Source: Parachlamydiales bacterium
Lineage (GTDB): Bacteria; Chlamydiota; Chlamydiia; Chlamydiales; Parachlamydiaceae
Assembly: GCA_020051075.1 (NCBI GenBank)
Contig: JAGVJP010000005.1
Location: forward strand, 1 to 64,000
Direction of reading: 5' to 3'
DNA length: 64,000 nucleotides
Every line of letters starts with the position of its first letter. Position 1 is the first letter of the stretch. This document shows, in pieces, positions 1 to 8,796 of the stretch. The notes below the pieces were generated by a model, which did no database searches, had not been told where the DNA came from, and was given only the letters and a program-made list of their open reading frames with translations. Both the position numbers and the translations under genes were made by a program.

Positions 1-171
1 AATTTGCAGTCGTAATTGTCGTCGTTATGCAATTATAATTGACGCGAAAGAGACGGAGTGCTCGAATGACTTGACAAATTCACATAGCAGGCTAACTTCG
101 TCGTTCATCTCAAAAAATCCTTGATCGTAAACGGGTGAACTTTATAGAAAGGACAAGGGACCTCAGAGTCA

Positions 172-226
172 GCGCGAAGCGTTTGGAGTGCGAAAGTCCT
201 CTTTCGCTTTATTCTAGATCAATTTT
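172..226 (+). repeat. Dispersed hairpin repeat R1, copy 1
   Basis: This copy resembles two others at 59980-60019 and 60133-60188. Its core is a 7-bp stem (GCGAAAG, loop TCCT, CTTTCGC) at 190-207, preceded by GCGAAGCGTTTGGAGTGCG. The other two copies have GCGGAAG/CTTCCGC, so the stem is kept by a paired change. Near-inverted copies of TTTTGAGATGAAC lie on both sides (about 105-118 and 221-233). I support no gene in the first 300 bases; a 27-codon minus-strand ORF at 25-108 is too short to call. Confidence 0.7.
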
Positions 227-340
227 GAGATGAACTGCGAATTTATCCTGATGCGTATGGGATGATTCTGAAGTTTTATTATCCTTTAATCAAATCCAAT
301 TTTTGTGCTAATTTTGAATAGATTAAAGGTAAGGTGTCAA

Positions 341-937
341 TTGTCAAATACAAATCAGAATTGGAATACGATTGAAGAAGTTGTAGATTTAGCCGAAAAT
401 TCAACCTCTCCCCCTCCCCTTCCTGAAGGAGGACTGCCTCGTCAGAAAATACCTGGTTGGATTAGATGGCCTATTCGTGTCCTAATACTCCCTTTTGTGA
501 TTCTTGATCTCGCTGCCCAGCGGGTTGTGCGATTTTTCATCAAAACCCCCTACAAACAAACCGGAGGCTGCACACAGAGGGGAAACTGTTGCTACTACGT
601 CCTTTTTCCGGCTCCTAATAGCCTTGTCAGCAAGATCTTTTATGTTTGGAATATAGAAATCAATGGATTTTATGCAAGGGATCCCAAGCCTCTCCAAGTC
701 GATGGTGATCAATTCATCGTCATGGGCTGCCGGTATCTCAAGCAAGATGGAAGTTGTTCACACTATCGTTTAAGGCCATCGATTTGCCGCACCTGGCCAC
801 AGATTGAATATTTTGGACATCCGAGAATTCTTAAAGGCTGTGGATTTAAAGCCACCCCTCGCGACCCAAACTTTGATCCATTTTCCCTTGGAGAACCGCC
901 CAAGAAAACCAATAAGCTCAACATCATTAAAGAATAA
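341..937 (+). CDS. YkgJ-type cysteine-cluster protein
   Basis: The protein carries the cysteine pattern of the YkgJ/UPF0153 (CxxCxxCC-like zinc or iron cluster) family. Counted from an upstream GTG at 305, the cysteines are at 89, 95, 96, 142, 151, 161 and 179, with the typical stretch RPSICRTWP. Family members are thought to bind a metal; their role is unknown. A hydrophobic segment (residues 56-70, WPIRVLILPFVILDL) suggests membrane association. I prefer the TTG at 341 because AAGG lies 6 bases upstream, while the GTG at 305 has no ribosome binding site; the start remains uncertain. The 3' end overlaps the convergent neighbour by 11 bases. Confidence 0.75.
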   Translation: MSNTNQNWNTIEEVVDLAENSTSPPPLPEGGLPRQKIPGWIRWPIRVLILPFVILDLAAQRVVRFFIKTPYKQTGGCTQRGNCCYYVLFPAPNSLVSKIFYVWNIEINGFYARDPKPLQVDGDQFIVMGCRYLKQDGSCSHYRLRPSICRTWPQIEYFGHPRILKGCGFKATPRDPNFDPFSLGEPPKKTNKLNIIKE

Positions 938-2222
938 ATTCAAAGATGTTGAATTTGCGGATGATTTCTCTTGCTGCATACCATTTTAAACACAGGTATC
1001 CACTGTTTCCGTCGTCTGCCTTTTCGATCCATTCAGCGAGTTCGATCCAGTTGCTGATCTCTTCCATGTTTTCATCTTGGAATTCCTTCTCATAGGCTTT
1101 AGCACGATAATAGATCTCGCGCAAATTTGGGATATAGGGAAAATAAATTTTCATCCCATTTTTCATAGCCTCTTGATCTAATCGATAACGATATGTCGCA
1201 TCCAATACCCCCTGCTCATCGTCATCGTTGTCTTGTTCAATTTCAAAAGATTCGAACGCGCTTTGAAGTACCTCGAGTTGATGATCAAAATAATATTCTC
1301 GTTTAGCATCATCCCTTTTTAAAGAAGGATCTTGAGGAAACCCGTTCAAATACATCGCATAATCGACATATTGCAATATCGCATAAGCGCAGAAGCGTTT
1401 GAGGACATCATGATGATTGTCTTTATCCGAGAGGATCTCATTAGAAAGCTCCAATAAACAATGATCTTCGCGTCCAACAAACCGATTTAAGAGCTGGTGC
1501 CAGAGATCATGGGATTCAACATCCCGATTTGCCTGCGCACGAACTCGCTCAAATACTTCAGAAATGCGGTCTGTTTCTTTAGAATCAGTCTCTATAATCA
1601 CCCGATGAATAAATTCTTCCAAGGCCGATGCTTTCAAAATCGTTTCACCGACTGAGTGTAAATCTTGCATAAGTTGATTGACTCGAAGCGTTTGGTGAAG
1701 AAATTTTGTCGCAGCCAAATAAGCTCGACCTCTCCCATCAACTCTCAAAGGGACAGCGCCCCCTCTTTCATAAAACCCCTTCCCAGAGAGATAGACAGTG
1801 ATAGAACTGAGAGAATGGATCATCTCATGGCTGCATAAGACACCGTCCATTTTACAAGGAAGTGTACAAGCTAAATCAGTCACCTCTAATCGTGGGATCC
1901 CATACTCCGCCTGCAGATATTTCACCAATTCGATTAATTGAGAGCCATTTAAACTGTCTGTGCGAGCCATTTCTGAGAGCTCAGGATCGTATCCCACCTC
2001 AATTTTCATGAAAGGGATTTTTTGAGGAGCAAGCACTGAATCGGCTGGATCGAATACACGAATGGTCAAAACGTCATTGCTTTGCCCAATTTCCTCAATC
2101 ACTAAGGGTACTCCCTGGAAAATGAGCTCTCGCTGGTTGAATAGTTTTTTAGATACTGCTTCTAAATGAACGCACAATAGCAAAAAAATAAAAAGGCATC
2201 TTAATAAACAACTGATACGCAT
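927..2222 (-). CDS. Exported protein of unknown function
   Basis: I do not recognise this 431-residue protein. It begins with a clear signal peptide (MRISC, then LLRCLFIFLLLCVHLEA), so it is probably exported. After cleavage comes FQGVPLVIEEIGQ, which resembles FEDQPLVIEEVVQ in the divergently transcribed exported protein at 2409-3011; the two may share an N-terminal module. Residues 115-145 contain three cysteines and SHEMIHSLSSITVYLSG. The C-terminal half is helical and acidic, with no further membrane segment. The shared divergent intergenic region (2223-2408) is AT-rich and should hold both promoters. It could be a host-directed or envelope protein. Confidence 0.7.
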   Translation of the reverse strand: MRISCLLRCLFIFLLLCVHLEAVSKKLFNQRELIFQGVPLVIEEIGQSNDVLTIRVFDPADSVLAPQKIPFMKIEVGYDPELSEMARTDSLNGSQLIELVKYLQAEYGIPRLEVTDLACTLPCKMDGVLCSHEMIHSLSSITVYLSGKGFYERGGAVPLRVDGRGRAYLAATKFLHQTLRVNQLMQDLHSVGETILKASALEEFIHRVIIETDSKETDRISEVFERVRAQANRDVESHDLWHQLLNRFVGREDHCLLELSNEILSDKDNHHDVLKRFCAYAILQYVDYAMYLNGFPQDPSLKRDDAKREYYFDHQLEVLQSAFESFEIEQDNDDDEQGVLDATYRYRLDQEAMKNGMKIYFPYIPNLREIYYRAKAYEKEFQDENMEEISNWIELAEWIEKADDGNSGYLCLKWYAAREIIRKFNIFEFIL

Positions 2223-2408
2223 GACAAATCCATTGATAATATTAACAAAAAAAATTTAAAATACAACCATCGATTAAACACAATTTGATGATTGTTGAAA
2301 AGTCATTTTTTAATCTCACGCATGAGAAATCATTTCATTGACTTAAAACCTTACAGAACTTAAAATTATTCAAATATCAAAAATAATCTAACTATCTCAG
2401 GAAAATTT

Positions 2409-3011
2409 ATGTTTAAAACATTTGTTCAAAAATTCTTTTTAGTCATTGCGATTACCACCTCGTTATGTTCTACCGGCTTCGCTGCAAATGATTATTATTT
2501 CGAAGATCAACCGCTCGTTATAGAAGAGGTTGTTCAGATAGAACAAAAAGGAACTCTCAAACAAAAAGCGAATGGTTATCTCTATCTTGATGTGTCGGAT
2601 GACTTCATTACTCTGGCAATTCCCTTGATTGATGTTCCAGGAAGGATCGTTCCACCTAGCCACTATACCAATAAAAAAGGGATAGGCGCTCATATCAGTG
2701 TCATTTATGAAAATGAAATCATTGCAAAAGATATTTGGGAGATAGAAGAGCTTGGGCAAGAATACACCTTTTCGGTGATGGAGCTTCGGTCAATCAAAAT
2801 GACCAATAACAACAAGATGCAGAAGCTATGGCTGATCGCTGTCGACGCTCCTGAATTAGAGACTCTTCGGAAAAAATATGGTTTACGTCCTCTCCTCAAA
2901 GGACACGATTTTCACATAACAATCGGCACCCAACTTCCTAACTATTATCATAGAGCTAAAATTGTGCCTCTAAACAGCGTTCAAGAAGAAGAACTTCAAG
3001 AGGCTGCTTAG
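2409..3011 (+). CDS. Exported 2H-phosphoesterase-like protein
   Basis: The protein has an N-terminal signal peptide (residues 1-25, ending CSTGFAA). Two short motifs of the 2H phosphoesterase superfamily pattern (His, hydrophobic, Ser/Thr, hydrophobic) follow about 74 residues apart: H95-I-S-V in GIGAHISVIY and H169-I-T-I in GHDFHITIG. In characterised families the two histidines cleave cyclic or 2',5' phosphodiesters of nucleotides or RNA ends. The intervening WLIAVDAPELETLRKKYGL fits the strand-helix that precedes the second motif. Export is unusual for this fold. The substrate cannot be read from sequence. The assignment rests on motifs only. A foldback array follows the stop codon directly. 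Confidence 0.6.
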   Translation: MFKTFVQKFFLVIAITTSLCSTGFAANDYYFEDQPLVIEEVVQIEQKGTLKQKANGYLYLDVSDDFITLAIPLIDVPGRIVPPSHYTNKKGIGAHISVIYENEIIAKDIWEIEELGQEYTFSVMELRSIKMTNNNKMQKLWLIAVDAPELETLRKKYGLRPLLKGHDFHITIGTQLPNYYHRAKIVPLNSVQEEELQEAA

Positions 3012-3022
3012 AACACAGTAAA

Positions 3023-3137
3023 AACAGGATAGGGAGGATAGGAAAGATGGGGCAGGATAGTAAATATCTTACTCACCATCACCCCTCTTATCCTTCCCAT
3101 CCTGTCAATTTTTACAGGATGGGAAAGATAGGAAGGA
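3023..3137. repeat. ACAGGATAG foldback array A1
   Basis: Degenerate direct copies of ACAGGATAGGGAGGATAGG are followed by reverse-complement copies. A near-perfect hairpin (CCTTCCCATCCTGT and ACAGGATGGGAAAG, loop CAATTTTT) lies at 3092-3127. The array sits between two convergent genes, where it could end transcription from both sides. It is one of about ten members of the family in this window. Confidence 0.8.
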
Positions 3138-3173
3138 TGGGGAGGCAATCGGGCACGGTTGACTTATGCAATA
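3138..3173 (-). repeat. CATAAGTCA dispersed repeat, copy 1
   Basis: Read on the minus strand, this matches 9201-9235 over about 35 bases with about four differences (core ATTGCATAAGTCA, then GTGCCCGAT and CCTCCC). Both copies abut an ACAGGATAG array. The TTGCATAAGTC-like text is reminiscent of IS5-type insertion sequence ends, but no transposase is present. Confidence 0.55.
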
Positions 3174-3180
3174 ACTCTTT

Positions 3181-4539
3181 TCATGTAGACTTGAGTATCA
3201 TTTCCTTCCAAGCCTCCAATTCTTTTCGCGTAACGCCAAGGCCAGCTAGCCTGCTTTGGTCCATTTCTACAAGATCCTCCATGACATCTTCAACAAACGC
3301 TTGCTGTTCAACCTCTTCGATGATCAGCTTTTGCGTTTGCGCTACGATATATTCCTTCATAGCCGTCCCCGACAACTTCTTAAGAATGACTTCACGGATG
3401 ACATCGCGCCGCTTCTGCCGATAACGCACCCGCAACTCATCAAACCCCATCGCCTTAACCGTTGTATCATACAACGCACAAGTACGCATGTATGAAAACA
3501 GATACAAATCCAGTAAGGGGTGGATGTCTTGAAATTCGTAAATCGCAATCATTGCAGATGCATAATCCTCTCGTCCAACATCATTAAATGACAACGGAAC
3601 AAGATTGCTTTTGACTAAGGGAATATTCGCGCATAGCCGTGCAGTCCGTTTGTTAACGTCTGAAAAGCCCTGCAAATAGGAGATATGGATAAGTAAAAAG
3701 AGGCTTTGCTCATAGGGATTTTCAATCAACGCAGCTTTTCCTACAATGTGCCGAAGTTGGCTTGCCAGTAGGTTTTTATCTTCGAAAGGAATATAGGTCG
3801 ATCCTCCGATGCGGACGCCATGATCTCTGACTTTCCCAGCATAACGTGCTTCCACTAATCCGTCTGAAAGCAGATAATGCAAAGTACATACCGTTTGTTC
3901 ATTGACATCGAGTCTATGCGCATTATCCACCAAATAGCGAATCGCCTCTTTATGATTAAGAATCATAATTTTTTCTTCGTCCAGCTTTCCCTCAGCACTT
4001 GCTCCTTCAAATAAAAGGCGTTGGGTATCCAGCAATGAGTAGGTATTTCCTTCGAGCCTAGAAGAGTTGTATGAAAGATCGATAAGCAAGCGATTAAAAA
4101 TTTTATGAGCATAAGTTCCTGCAGGATCTTCCCGTTTAGAGCGATTTCCTGCTTTTTGCAATTGAACTCTGAAGATCGTGGGAATGTAAAAAGTTCTATT
4201 GGGCTCATAACTATCAAACCATTCCGAGGCGTAGGCAACAGGATTTCTTTCATAGAGGGGACGTTCAACCTTTTCAAGAATTCTTACACTTTCCAATCCA
4301 AAGCAGCTGTTTGTACTACCTGCTTCTCGAATAGCTCGACGCTTAACTTGATACTTGGTTCCTCTCTTTTGCCCGATTTTTTCCAATAATCCCTCTTCCA
4401 TCATTTCAGCAAGCCATCTTCTCACACTGCGTTCAACATAGCCCTCACCTAATTTCTCAAGTAATTCTGATAAAGCAATAGCCTCACCTTCTTGGCTTAA
4501 TTGATGCAATACAGCCAGTTTTTTATTTTTTATTTCCAT
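3181..4539 (-). CDS. Fic-domain protein with N-terminal winged helix
   Basis: Residues 1-70 form a winged-helix DNA-binding domain (ERSVRRWLAEMMEEG, then GQKRGTKYQVK). A Fic fold follows. SSRLEG at 159-164 matches the inhibitory (S/T)xxxE(G/N) helix motif. The core loop is YLQGFSDVNKRTAR (298-311). Against the canonical HPFx(D/E)GN(G/K)R, the catalytic His is Gln300 and the following Pro is Gly301, while Phe302, Asp304, Asn306, Lys307 and Arg308 are kept. Canonical Fic enzymes AMPylate proteins using the His as base, so this one may be inactive as a transferase or work differently. I recall other wHTH-Fic proteins with Q in this place. A palindrome array 56 bases upstream may be its operator. 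Confidence 0.85.
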   Translation of the reverse strand: MEIKNKKLAVLHQLSQEGEAIALSELLEKLGEGYVERSVRRWLAEMMEEGLLEKIGQKRGTKYQVKRRAIREAGSTNSCFGLESVRILEKVERPLYERNPVAYASEWFDSYEPNRTFYIPTIFRVQLQKAGNRSKREDPAGTYAHKIFNRLLIDLSYNSSRLEGNTYSLLDTQRLLFEGASAEGKLDEEKIMILNHKEAIRYLVDNAHRLDVNEQTVCTLHYLLSDGLVEARYAGKVRDHGVRIGGSTYIPFEDKNLLASQLRHIVGKAALIENPYEQSLFLLIHISYLQGFSDVNKRTARLCANIPLVKSNLVPLSFNDVGREDYASAMIAIYEFQDIHPLLDLYLFSYMRTCALYDTTVKAMGFDELRVRYRQKRRDVIREVILKKLSGTAMKEYIVAQTQKLIIEEVEQQAFVEDVMEDLVEMDQSRLAGLGVTRKELEAWKEMILKST

Positions 4540-4594
4540 TGCTTAACAACTTGGGTTATGACAATTCGATGACATACGGTCAATATTCGCATGA

Positions 4595-4735
4595 ATACGG
4601 CCATTTTTCAAGAAGTTTTTGGCCGTATTCATTAAATACGGCCATTTTTTAAGAAGTTTTTGGCCGTATTCATTAAATACGGCCATTTTTTAAGAAGTTT
4701 TTGGCCGTAAATACGGCCATTTTTCAAGAGATCCT
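4595..4735. repeat. Tandem palindrome array ACGGCCA/TGGCCGT
   Basis: Four copies of ATACGGCCA start at 4595, 4636, 4677 and 4711 (periods 41, 41, 34). In the first three each is followed after 16 bases by TGGCCGTA, so each unit forms a 9-bp stem around an AAGAAG-containing loop. The array lies just upstream of the minus-strand Fic gene. It may be an operator for the Fic protein's winged helix, or only a foldback repeat. Confidence 0.85.
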
Positions 4736-5020
4736 TTTTATTCCCCTATCGCTTGATTGGAACCCCCAAAATGCCCCTGTGGGGTGATTGGCTTTAATCG
4801 TTATAGAATGAGGTGCTATTAAAAGATCATACTCTTCCATCCCAGAAACAGCTTCTTCATCAACGATAATATTGAGGCTTCCTTCTTTCTCATCACAACT
4901 GTCAAATACGATTTTTGTCTGTACGCCCCAAGATGCATGAATAAAATCAGACACATAAGAGGCTAATTCCTCCATGTCTACATTTTGAGGTTGGACGATA
5001 ATTGTTAGCTCATCACACAT
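4724..5020 (-). pseudogene. Remnant of a GH20 hexosaminidase N-terminal domain
   Basis: This 98-residue reading frame looks like the small N-terminal alpha/beta domain (GH20b) that precedes the catalytic barrel in beta-N-acetylhexosaminidases. The pattern YDLLIAPHSITIKANHPTGA then FWGFQS matches the end of that domain, where a catalytic domain should follow. Instead the frame runs into SSDRGIKRIS and stops inside the palindrome array, whose TTGA supplies the stop. No catalytic domain follows. I infer truncation, perhaps by the event that created the array. A fair ribosome binding site (GAGGT) precedes the ATG, so a short product could still be made. Confidence 0.55.
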
Positions 5021-5173
5021 AAAAGGGACCTCATGACTGAATAAGTGGAACTGTAAAAAGCTGCTTGAAAATAATATCCGTTCCGCCTAAATTACCAAGC
5101 TGCAGAGGTCATAGCAACACTCGAAAAGAGAGCTTTTTGAGTTTCATGATTTAAATGATATGCGAGGAATTTG

Positions 5174-6001
5174 ATGCCCACTTCCATCAACGAATTACGA
5201 GAACTTGGCCTTATTAATGTCGACTATCCCGATGATTTGCGAGAAGCAGTCGAAGCAGCTGTCGCTTCATGGAAGAGTTTTTGCCACCTTCCTCGAGAAG
5301 ACAAGTGCGCTTTTGCTTTTCTCGAAGACAGTCATGGCGATGGCGCAGGTTATGAATTGAAGGAAACAAAAGGATCTAAAAAAGACCTAAAAGAGAATTT
5401 CCATGTCACACTCTTTCAACATCCCCGACTTGCTGAAATCGCCAATCAACGAACCTTTGCTTTTTTGAATGACGCCAAAATTCTTCTCGACAGAATGGAA
5501 CCGCTCATTTTGCAATTTGCAAAAAACATTGAAGACGAATACGGAATCATCGGCTTGGTAGATGAAGTAGAGACGAGCAAACCCTATTGGATTCTCCGTT
5601 ATCTCCATTATTTTGGCGACCAGCCAGAGAATGCTGAGATAGCCGCTCCACATGCTGATAAAGGCGGATTCACCCTCCATCTGTATGAAAGTGATGAAGG
5701 TCTCCAATATTATTGCATTCAAGAACGGTTATGGAAGCCTATGCCGGTCAATGAGAAGCAAACTGTGATTATTCCTGCAATACAACTGCAGCTTTGGTCG
5801 AAAGGGGATCTAAAAGCGTTATATCACCGCGTCGTTGCAACAGAAAGGACAGCGCAGATTGGCCGCTTCTCAATGGTCTGTTTCATCCCATTCCAGAATA
5901 TCCCGATGTACAATAAAAAAGCGCATGGAAACATGCAAACTCATGACGTTGGATTCAATTACTCTTTATCACATCAAGAGTTCTCAAATCTATTTTCTTA
6001 A
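5174..6001 (+). CDS. Isopenicillin N synthase-like 2OG-Fe(II) oxygenase
   Basis: The fold is that of the isopenicillin N synthase/2-oxoglutarate dioxygenase family. The iron ligands are visible: HxD in PHADKGGFTLHLYES, a distal His in LYHRVVATE, and an RxS-type pair in GRFSMVCF. Length (275 residues) is a little below plant and fungal members. The ATG at 5174 follows AGGA by five bases and is better than the TTG at 5171. It lies directly before the TyrP-like permease with a 6-base gap, so the two are likely co-transcribed, and an amino acid-like substrate is possible. The actual substrate is unknown. Confidence 0.8.
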   Translation: MPTSINELRELGLINVDYPDDLREAVEAAVASWKSFCHLPREDKCAFAFLEDSHGDGAGYELKETKGSKKDLKENFHVTLFQHPRLAEIANQRTFAFLNDAKILLDRMEPLILQFAKNIEDEYGIIGLVDEVETSKPYWILRYLHYFGDQPENAEIAAPHADKGGFTLHLYESDEGLQYYCIQERLWKPMPVNEKQTVIIPAIQLQLWSKGDLKALYHRVVATERTAQIGRFSMVCFIPFQNIPMYNKKAHGNMQTHDVGFNYSLSHQEFSNLFS

Positions 6002-6007
6002 AGTAAA

Positions 6008-7216
6008 ATGATGCAAAAAAAAATGGGAGCTATCCTGCTGATCGCAGGCACTTGTATTGGGAGTGGAATGATCGCCCTCCCCATGGTATTAGCCAAATTA
6101 GGGCTCATTCCCAGCATCTTGTTGATGTTGTTCATCTGGTATATCATGTATTACACCTCCCTGATCAACCTAGAACTCAACTTGCAGGCAGGTCAAGGGC
6201 TCTCCTTAGGGGCATTGGCGAGACGTTTTTCAGGCAGGACTGCAGAGTGGGTGGGGACGATTAGCCTTAAGCTACTCTCCTATTCATTATTGGCTGCTTT
6301 CCTCTATGCAGGATCATCTGTCACGAAAGAATTAATCGCCTCTCATCTAGACAAAGAGTACCCTTTCGACAGCATTGCCACCGGCTATACCCTCTTCGTC
6401 ATAGCAATCCTTTTGCTGCCCATAAAACTGATCGACTACTTCAACCGCATCCTGTTTATCGGACTGCTAACTGTCGTTGCCATCTTGGTTGCCGGCCTCG
6501 CAATCACAGTGCAGTGGTCTAACTTGCCATTACTGTCCGAACAGTATAACGACATCTCAGCATGGGCAGCTTTAATCCCTGTTGTATTTACATCATTTGG
6601 ATTTCAAGTCATCTTTCACACACTGACAAACTACTGTGGAAAGAATGAAAAAATGCTCAAACAGGCATTTTTTTGGGGAAGTTTAATCCCTGCTATCGTC
6701 TACATCATATGGACTTCCAGTGTATTGAGCGTGGTCTTCCATGACAATCCAACTTTCTACCAGCAAATGGCGACAGGAAAAGTGGAAGTTGGAGAGCTGA
6801 TTCACGTCCTTAGTGGCGTTGCTAAAGGGCATTCAGTTCAACTGTTAGTCTGGTCGATTTCATTACTTGCCATCGCCACTTCAGTTCTTGGTGTGGGGGT
6901 AGGTCTCTGCGATTCTCTTAAGGTGATGATGTCACAAACAGTGCCTAACGTTAGCTTACGCAACATCCTAGCCTCTCTCATCACCGTGCTTCCAGCTTAT
7001 TTAGTGGTGATGTTCGTGCCCAATGCCTTCATAGCAGTCTTGGGATTTGCCGGTATGATTTTGACTGTAATCGCTGTTTTACTTCCAGTCTATCTTCTGC
7101 TGCAGTTGCATACTGATGCATTATATTATCCTGAACTAAAAAGAAAATTGTTGATTGGACTGTCTGTAGTAGTTGCAGTGGGGGTGATTGCTTGTGAAGT
7201 GTACAATATGTCATAG
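6008..7216 (+). CDS. tyrP: Aromatic amino acid permease, TyrP/Mtr family
   Basis: This integral membrane protein has about eleven predicted segments and the family start GAILLIAGTCIGSGMIALPM. TyrP/Mtr proteins (HAAAP family) import tyrosine or tryptophan by proton symport. Chlamydiae are auxotrophic for these and, as I recall, carry tyrP genes. The length of 402 is typical. Two ATG codons (6008, 6011) are possible starts. It follows the oxygenase-like gene closely. Confidence 0.85.
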   Translation: MMQKKMGAILLIAGTCIGSGMIALPMVLAKLGLIPSILLMLFIWYIMYYTSLINLELNLQAGQGLSLGALARRFSGRTAEWVGTISLKLLSYSLLAAFLYAGSSVTKELIASHLDKEYPFDSIATGYTLFVIAILLLPIKLIDYFNRILFIGLLTVVAILVAGLAITVQWSNLPLLSEQYNDISAWAALIPVVFTSFGFQVIFHTLTNYCGKNEKMLKQAFFWGSLIPAIVYIIWTSSVLSVVFHDNPTFYQQMATGKVEVGELIHVLSGVAKGHSVQLLVWSISLLAIATSVLGVGVGLCDSLKVMMSQTVPNVSLRNILASLITVLPAYLVVMFVPNAFIAVLGFAGMILTVIAVLLPVYLLLQLHTDALYYPELKRKLLIGLSVVVAVGVIACEVYNMS

Positions 7217-7351
7217 ATATACCTGCATTTTCTTCTTTCCATCAGTTTTAAAGTTAAAGAATAAACATATTTTTATTGAAATGAATTTCAAACTCAGATT
7301 AACATTCGGCAATTCATAGTGATCTAATATTTTTTAAGAGTATGATATTTA

Positions 7352-8782
7352 ATGACTCACATTTCTTCCACCCCCTCCACCTTTCCTGAAAATAAAACCC
7401 CCAAAGTTGTTGTTGTCGGCGCTGGCCTCGCTGGCTTAACAACAGCCTATCGTTTGAGACAAAATGGAGCAGACGTCCATGTCTACGAAGCACACAATCG
7501 CGTCGGTGGAAGGGTTTTTTCAGCCCACATCAATAGCAAAGTTATCGAATTAGGAGGGCAAAGTATCAAGGTTGTCGAATTAGGTGGTCAAAATATCACC
7601 GATGGTGGAAAGGCCAAGAACTTCCATCGACTCGTTAAAGAATTTGAGCTAGAACTCATTGGAAGAAGCATTAATGTTAATTTCTCTTATTTTACTGGAG
7701 AAAAGCTGATCCCCCTTCAACAGCTAATGAACGATCGACTATTTGATCCTGAAGCTCTTAAAAAACAACTAGATGATCTTGTTAAACGTTCTAAAAACAT
7801 GCGTGAGATATTAAATGGAATTCTCGACCAAGAAGACCCTCTGTATAAAGCTCTTGAAGTCAGATTAACTGGCTATGAAGGAGGGCCTCTTGATGAGTTA
7901 TCCCCTTTCTATGTAGACACCTTGTACCATATGCTCCTTGGCGGAGTCACGGCAGTCCATCAAGTGGAAGGAGAAGAAAGAAATTATGTCCATTTCCTGC
8001 AAATTAAAGGCGGAAATTCATTACTTCCAGAAAAGATGGCTCGAATACTTGATGACAGACTTCATCTAAACACACCTCTAAAAAGAGTTTCAAAAGATTC
8101 GAAAGGCTCGTTCGTGCTGACCTTTCAAAACGATAAAAAAATAGAAGCTGATATTCTTATCCTAGCCATCCCCTGTTCAGTTTTTGATGATATCGTATTC
8201 GAAGAGGAGATCATTCCACTTGAGAGACTCGAAATGATAAGAAGTGTGCGCTATGGCACAAATTCAAAAATCATCCTCCCCTTCTCCGAGGTACCTGCAA
8301 CATCAATGGTTTGTATCAATGATCACGTCATGAGTTACTACGATGTTATTACCAAAACTATTACCTTGTATTGTACGGGTGCATTGAGCCAGTTTACAAA
8401 CGATACCATCCTTGAACCCTATAGCCAATGTAAATCTATGATTGAAAATGGCTTTGGCGATCCCGGCCCATCTTGCGTTGTTCCAACATATGCTAAAGAT
8501 CAAGCTTTTGGAACCTACGAAGGACCCGTAGGCTACAGTTGGCCAAATGATCCTTATGTCAAAGGGTCATATGCTTACATCGCACACGGGCAAGAAACAG
8601 CCTTGACAGCAATCAAAGAAGAGCAGGAAGAACGTGTTAAAACACTGTTTGCACCTGTCGATCAGAAACTCTATTTTGCTGGTGAGCACACTTCTATTTT
8701 ATTGGACGTCCCTGGAACGATGGAAGCTGCTTGCGAATCAGGAGAACGGGCCGCCCGGATGATTTTAAAAACTCTCAAATAA
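7352..8782 (+). CDS. Flavin-containing amine oxidase
   Basis: The N-terminus carries the dinucleotide-binding motif VVVGAGLAGLTTAYRL and NRVGGRV of FAD amine oxidases. The C-terminus has the matching FAD motif LYFAGEHTS, then GTMEAACESGERAA. The enzyme would oxidise an amine or L-amino acid. There is no signal peptide. An odd feature is a short in-frame near-duplication at residues 65-79, VIELGGQSIK then VVELGGQNI, right after the FAD motif where relatives have one copy of ELGGQ. Two small exported-protein genes follow, the first only 14 bases downstream. The substrate is not predictable. Confidence 0.87.
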   Translation: MTHISSTPSTFPENKTPKVVVVGAGLAGLTTAYRLRQNGADVHVYEAHNRVGGRVFSAHINSKVIELGGQSIKVVELGGQNITDGGKAKNFHRLVKEFELELIGRSINVNFSYFTGEKLIPLQQLMNDRLFDPEALKKQLDDLVKRSKNMREILNGILDQEDPLYKALEVRLTGYEGGPLDELSPFYVDTLYHMLLGGVTAVHQVEGEERNYVHFLQIKGGNSLLPEKMARILDDRLHLNTPLKRVSKDSKGSFVLTFQNDKKIEADILILAIPCSVFDDIVFEEEIIPLERLEMIRSVRYGTNSKIILPFSEVPATSMVCINDHVMSYYDVITKTITLYCTGALSQFTNDTILEPYSQCKSMIENGFGDPGPSCVVPTYAKDQAFGTYEGPVGYSWPNDPYVKGSYAYIAHGQETALTAIKEEQEERVKTLFAPVDQKLYFAGEHTSILLDVPGTMEAACESGERAARMILKTLK

Positions 8783-8796
8783 CCGTAAAAATCACT

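Noticed and set aside
1-304. Gene at the left edge of the window
   Set aside because: Only a 27-codon minus-strand frame is present, with repeat R1 occupying much of the rest.
3023-3137. CRISPR array interpretation of the ACAGGATAG arrays
   Set aside because: The period is 9 bases, the words are degenerate, there are no unique spacers and no cas genes in the window.
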